Source of the DNA: Blakeslea trispora
Lineage: Eukaryota > Mucoromycota > Mucoromycetes > Mucorales > Choanephoraceae
DNA length: 64,000 bases
Direction of reading: 5' to 3'
Assembly: GCA_025331445.1 (NCBI GenBank)
Contig: JAIWNE010000029.1
Location: 62,001-126,000 of the forward strand
The notes under the pieces: model-generated
The model's input: the letters and a program-made list of their open reading frames with translations, nothing else
Told to the model about the DNA's origin: nothing
Database searches by the model: none
Shown: piece after piece, positions 59,748 through 64,000 of the stretch
Layout: each line of letters opens with the position of its first letter
Numbering within the stretch: the stretch's first letter is position 1
Program-made: the position numbers and the translations under genes

Positions 59748-60829
59748 ATCAAAAAACAAAAAAAAGAAAAAAAAAAAAAGAGTAAAAATCACACTTTGTT
59801 TATAAAGAAAGAAAGAAAAGTAGAAAAGAAGGAAGAAAATACGTTTACCGAATACATAAACAAGACATATTTTTATAGAGCTTTTTTATAAGCCTTCAAA
59901 GTGAGGATAGTTTTCAAGAAAAAAAAAAAGCAAGGAGAAAGCATAAACAAATCTAACGGGTAAACAAAACAAAAAAAAAAAAGATCTACTCAAAGGCGGT
60001 TCTTTGTTTATTTTAAGCGTAGTGCTTGAAATAAACAACTATTTATTTGTTTCTCTCTTACAGTTTTCTTCATCCTCTTCTTCTTTAGTCATAATGCCAT
60101 TGTTATTGAAAGGATTTGTTCATGAATTAACCTGATTCAAGAAAAAAAAAAAAAGAAATGACTGCTCCTGTTTTTCATTCTAAATTTGTAAAAATGATGA
60201 ACCAAACATTATTGTGAATCGTTTGATGTTTGTTTGAACATCTCAACCTGTATCACAAAGGAATGGCAATGCGTAAGGGGGGGGGGCACACTGAATACAG
60301 AAATCTAACTGTTTGCTTAAAATCAACAGGTTGAAACATGTAAACATCACTTTATTGAATAGAACAACAATAAAAAGAAAAAAATGGGAAATAATATACG
60401 CTTAGAAAAAATAACCCGTTTTGACATGTTAGTGGCAATTTTCTAACCAGTGCCCATCTTTTGATCTCCTGGCTTTTCTGGCTTGTGCCTTTCTTTCTTT
60501 TTCTGCTCCTCAAATACAAACTTTTCTGGCCTAAAAAATACGCTCCTTTTTTTTTTTCTGGTTTTACTCCTCTTTCAACTTGATAATCCTTGGCTTGAAA
60601 AAAAAAACACATGGTTGTTGTCTATAGTGAAAAAAAAACAAAATGAAAAAACAAGCGCACAATTGATATAATGAATTACATGAAACACACAAATGTTCTA
60701 TTAAAAAAAAAACGATTACAATCAAAATTCATTGATGCAGATCAAAAAAATAAAAAGTCTAACAAACATAAAATAGGAGATGTAATAAGTGTTTATAATA
60801 AATTTATATGTGGATATGAAACATGGTAA
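59748..60829. other. intergenic, with an unplaced exon-like stretch
   Basis: Homopolymer-rich. On the minus strand 60540-60446 reads PEKFVFEEQKKKERHKPEKP then GDQKMGTG and a stop after a good acceptor (TTTTTTAG), like a last exon, but no upstream exon or donor could be joined, so no gene is called. Otherwise nothing recognised. Confidence 0.35.
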
Positions 60830-61819
60830 TTAGAGAGACAAAGCAACGGCAGCAACAGCACCCATAGCAAGGGCGGCAGCGCTGACAGTGTTGGAGGAAG
60901 CACCGCTGGTATGGCTAGAAGCAGCGTGAGAGGCAGAAGCAGAAGCAGAAGCAGCAACAGACTTGGCACCAGAAGCAGAAGCAGCAGCAGCAGCAACAGA
61001 CTTGACAGCACCAGAAGTGGCAGCAGAAGCAGCAGCAGCAGCAGTACCGGTGGCAGCAGCACCAGAAGCAGCAGCACTACCAGAGGCAGCACCAGAAGCA
61101 GCAGCAGCTTGGCTTACAACAGCTATTATTTAAAAGATTAAAGTCAGCTTGATACAATAAAGAATATATAAATAAAATGTAATGACTTACAGATAGGCTT
61201 GGAGCTACCGTTACCGGTGAAAGAGAAGGCAGAAGAATAAGCCCAGGTACCAGTAGAAGCTTGACCGATACGGATAGAGTATTGACCACTAGCAAAGTCG
61301 TTCAAAGGATAGATCTATTAAAATATAATGTGTTATATTTCATTTATAGATATGTAGTACATTTTTTTTTGTCATACATCGTATTTGAGAGCGTTACAGG
61401 CAACAGGTGTAGCAGGATCAGTAATTTGGGCAACAATGCTAATTAAAGTCAATTGGGGTCAGCCAAACATCCTCCCAAAACTCGTTTTATTGAAATCACC
61501 ACTTACTTGGCATTCTTGGCATCACCGCTCAACAAGTAGATATCACACTTGAGGTTAGCTTCAGCATCAGTGATAGTCCAAGTAATGTTACCATGACCAC
61601 CAGCAGTCTACCATTTAAGAAAAGAAATGAGTCTATCTTGTTTAAGCAATCAACACAGTAAGACTTACCCAAGCAGAGGTGGACCAAGGAGTGACAATCT
61701 TTTTTTTTGGAAAATGATTAATTCTATTGTTCTATTATTTACATCTATCAAACACATACAGTAACAGCAGAAACTTGGGCAACAGCAGCAGCAGCGGCAG
61801 CAAGAAGAGAGAACTTCAT
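60830..61819 (-). CDS. Kre9/Knh1-type GPI-anchored cell-wall protein
   Basis: Six exons, 61819-61760, 61698-61669, 61607-61507, 61438-61378, 61314-61191, 61122-60830; 222 aa. Signal peptide MKFSLLAAAAAAVAQVSA is followed by a fold about 100 residues long with VTPWSTSAWTAGGHGNITWT, LKCDIYLLSGDAKNANIVAQ, two Cys and YPLNDFASGQYSIRIGQ, matching the Kre9/Knh1 N-terminal beta domain (PF10342-type) found in many fungal wall proteins. Then comes an about 80-residue Ser/Ala/Gly repeat and a hydrophobic C-terminus (VSAAALAMGAVAAVALSL), a GPI signal. Likely O-mannosylated and anchored in the wall. TATAAAA sits 116 bp upstream. Exact function (beta-1,6-glucan, adhesion or other) is not evident. Confidence 0.85.
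60928..61112. repeat. GCN/AGC codon repeat of the wall protein
   Basis: Irregular trinucleotide-type repeat (GCAGCA/GCTTCT variants) coding the Ala/Ser/Gly stalk. Its composition also makes an antisense Arg/Ser ORF, which is an artefact. Confidence 0.8.
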
Positions 61820-62254
61820 TTTATATAAGGAAAGTGTTGGGTATGGGGGTGATGAAAGAAAGGAAAAGGGGGGGTAGTTTGTACGGAAAAGAAGAAAAAA
61901 AAAAAAAGAGATTGCTCAAGAAACTTTGTGTTGGTTTTATATGCCTTTGAATTTTGTGACACATTGAAAGCACGTTGTGTATTATCAGAATAAGAATAAG
62001 ATTCTCTGTCCCCCAAATTGTTTACTTCTTCTCCATCATTTCTATCATGTCCCTACACTCCTGATGAGTAGGTTCTATAAAAGATACTTGACTTAGTCTA
62101 TAGGCAGATGTACCATTTCCCTAAGAAATAAGATGTGATGGTGTCAGAATCATAGTTGAGTGTTTTTTTTTTTTTGGTCGATTGATTTTAGTCTCCCCTC
62201 CCCTCCCCCCCTCTCTTTCTTTTTCTTTTAATTAGGTTGGCTTTTTGGTCAACA
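61820..62254. other. intergenic: wall-protein promoter
   Basis: Contains the TATA box at 61935-61941 and pyrimidine tracts near 62160-62230 that also form the 3' side of the OB-fold gene. No gene. Confidence 0.5.
61935..61941 (-). promoter_or_regulatory. TATA box of the wall-protein gene
   Basis: TATAAAA on the minus strand, 116 bp before the start codon at 61819, preceded by GGCA and followed by a purine-rich leader. A consensus match at typical spacing. Confidence 0.6.
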
Positions 62255-62669
62255 TCACACAGACATACCGAAATTGAGCATATTATAGGCATGCCTATTG
62301 CACTGTTCAAGAGACGAATTTGGGATTGGTGTGACATGAGTTTGAAATGGTGAGCAGTAATATTCAATAAAGTCTAAATACACAGTAATCTGAGCTCCCG
62401 AATACTTATTTTTTTGAAGAATAACAAGACCTGATATGATACTTTACCTCTTCACCTCCATAGAAGTTGCAATTACTTGTTCCGTCGTCTAACCGCCATT
62501 CTATCCAGCCTTCCGAACCACCTTCATCTGCCACACTTGGTTTTGGTCTAAAAATATGTGTAACCTCATTTCCAATTAAACATCCGCAAAACTTGCATTC
62601 TAATTCGTTCCTTGAACTCTTTGGTAATAAACAAGAACTGTCTAAATCGTTCAAGAAAAAAAAGGAAAT

Positions 62670-62702
<33 letters not shown>

Positions 62703-64000
62703 ATTGAATTCTTTACGTGCTAATGTGGTGATTCGATCTCCTAAAGTGTGATCGAGGAAATCGACTTTTGAAAGAGCACCAGTTGATAATTGAGTGTACT
62801 CATCGCTGAGAATCAATTGCTCTTTGTTATTGCATTTCTGATAGAGCTCCCAACCAACAATGATACCTTCGACTTGAAAGTGATCAATTTTAGTCTCTCT
62901 TGCATGCCAAAGAGGCGTAATGGATCGGAAGGATGCACTGGTCAGTAAGCAGGTAAGTGTAGAGACTAGTCAAGAATAAACAAATCAATGATACTTTTTT
63001 TTTTCGAGATATATTTATATATTTGTATATTTAGCACTTACTGTTGAAAATCCTTGTACCACAAACAGCGCTGCCATTGACATACCAGATCTGCTTGTTG
63101 CCCACCGTGTGTGGGTCCGAAGTGACAAGATTGTCCAACAGAATATATTGACCGATTCTTAATTTTCTTGAGCTACGTCCTGCATCTTCCCAAAGTGTAA
63201 TATCTATCATTCCTATAAAGATAGAGTTTGTAAAAATAGAATCCACGTGTACTTGATCAACTTTGTTACCTGTTGAATCGGCAATTCTCAAAGCGTATCT
63301 GTCCATTTTTTGCTGTTCTGCTTGACCTTTATCTTTATAAAAGGGGTTCTAAAGAGACATTGTCAAGTAGTCTTTTCTGAAAAACCAACGCATTCTTCCT
63401 CTCTTGTATAACAAACACACTTACATTATTTGCTAACCCTATAACCTTACCCAAAAGAGTCACATTTAACATACAATACGTTAGATTGTTGACATGTATT
63501 CTTGAAGAATATTTCGAGCAGTCCATGAATCCCTAAAGGCATACGATCATTACTTGGAACTTAAAGTAAAACAAGCTACACACAATTACCTCTTCGTCAC
63601 GTTCTATCAATTCCTTTTTCAGGTTATCTGGGTCTGAATGACTGGGCTCACTGACAATCATGCTTGTCAGATTTACTTTAGCCAATCCTGCTTCCTGAGC
63701 TTCCTTTTCGGGCATCAGAAAGATCACAGTCTCACTAGAGTATTCAAAGACAACTTCATCATCTCTTGTGTTTTTCCTGGCAAGAGCCGGACTGTGAAGC
63801 CCAACATAGTCATTTCGCTTCAACATGGATGCCAGCTGTGTTTGATGATCGTACAATGTCAAGACAACAGGTGTACAATCACTACTCATGTCAACCAAGA
63901 ACATCTCAGTCTTTTGAAGCTTGGTCTCATCTGCTAATGCATTGCCCGACATGGTTTGAGCAGTAGCCTCCACATGAATCACTTTAAGCCATAGACGAAT
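62255..64000 (-). CDS. OB-fold, zinc-binding protein, shieldin-2/RPA-like (partial, 5' end off window)
   Basis: Exons on the minus strand: 64000-63590 (continues off the window), 63532-63425, 63348-63270, 63212-63042, 62965-62717, 62641-62448, 62389-62255. The visible protein of about 449 residues has repeated OB-fold patterns: VVLTLYDHQTQLASMLKRND, CMLNVTLLGKVIGLANN, DRYALRIADSTG, IDITLWEDAGRSSRKLRIGQ, then YILLDNLVTSDPH. Near the C-terminus CKFCGCLIGN is a CxxC-type zinc motif in another OB-like segment ending YGGEEITVYLDFIE. The layout fits single-strand-DNA binders: RPA70, MEIOB or the shieldin subunit SHLD2, which I favour at low confidence. An intron (62716-62642) holds a 29-nt poly(A/T) run; its donor GTAAAG keeps the frame. 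The final exon join at 62447 is plausible, but a stop at 62406 is an alternative end. Confidence 0.6.

Noticed and set aside
60352..60612. Minus-strand ORF and exon-like stretch ending KMGTG
   Set aside because: A plausible last exon by eye, but no upstream exon, donor or start could be joined.
60911..61141. Plus-strand Arg/Ser-rich ORF opposite the wall-protein gene
   Set aside because: It is the antisense reading of the Ala/Ser codon repeat; the minus-strand gene has signal peptide, domain, introns and GPI signal.

Overview
The window is 64 kb of AT-rich nuclear DNA from a filamentous fungus. Genes are split by many short introns (roughly 45-110 nt, GT-AG), intergenic DNA is full of A/T homopolymers, and there are decayed transposon pieces. 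The protein set suggests Mucoromycota, probably Mucorales: a WRKY/GCM-like zinc finger protein, a FoP-type export factor, a membrane protein with an alginate-lyase-like domain (Mucorales walls are rich in polyuronides) and a shieldin-2-like OB protein. This placement is by family resemblance, not a search. All exon joins were made by hand from frame continuity and splice signals; every complete gene model sums to a multiple of three.

Layout. 1-1400 (-) vacuolar amino-acid transporter, running off the left edge; 2387-3215 (-) a decayed transposon-type ORF; 4541-6546 (+) serine carboxypeptidase, tail to tail with a SET-domain lysine methyltransferase (6642-8700, -); 9131-10366 (-) SUR7/PalI-like membrane protein; 11230-11664 (-) small secreted protein, divergent from 12157-14645 (+), a ribonucleotide reductase large-subunit homologue; 14768-15019 (-) small hydrophilic protein; 16750-18764 (+) NET-like nuclear protein; 19593-22160 (+) gamma-glutamyltranspeptidase; 22433-23248 (-) ribosomal protein eL13.

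23.2-27.8 kb is gene-poor, with a MITE copy and a degraded ORF. Then come a WRKY/GCM-like protein (27778-29106, +), a Zn2Cys6 transcription factor with a 7-nt exon (32672-35205, +), a short-chain dehydrogenase (35653-36458, -), a FoP/Chtop-like protein (38854-39515, +), a Rab11-type GTPase (40356-41307, -), CTU2 (42129-43796, +), a glycosyltransferase-like/alginate-lyase-like membrane protein (44057-46841, -), a second MITE copy (48583-48750), a CK1-like kinase (49248-50851, +), a small RVxF-bearing protein (51864-52307, +), NAD kinase (55071-57116, +), a KIN1/MARK-like kinase (57293-59747, -), a Kre9/Knh1-type GPI wall protein (60830-61819, -) and an OB-fold protein running off the right edge (62255-64000, -).

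The most striking item is the ribonucleotide reductase large-subunit homologue. It is an intact reading frame of family length, with the ATP cone and specificity-site residues kept, yet all three catalytic-site cysteines, the catalytic Asn and Glu, a substrate-contact Ser and one radical-transfer Tyr are replaced. An MluI cell-cycle box (ACGCGT) lies about 100 bp upstream. It looks like a regulatory pseudoenzyme of dNTP synthesis.
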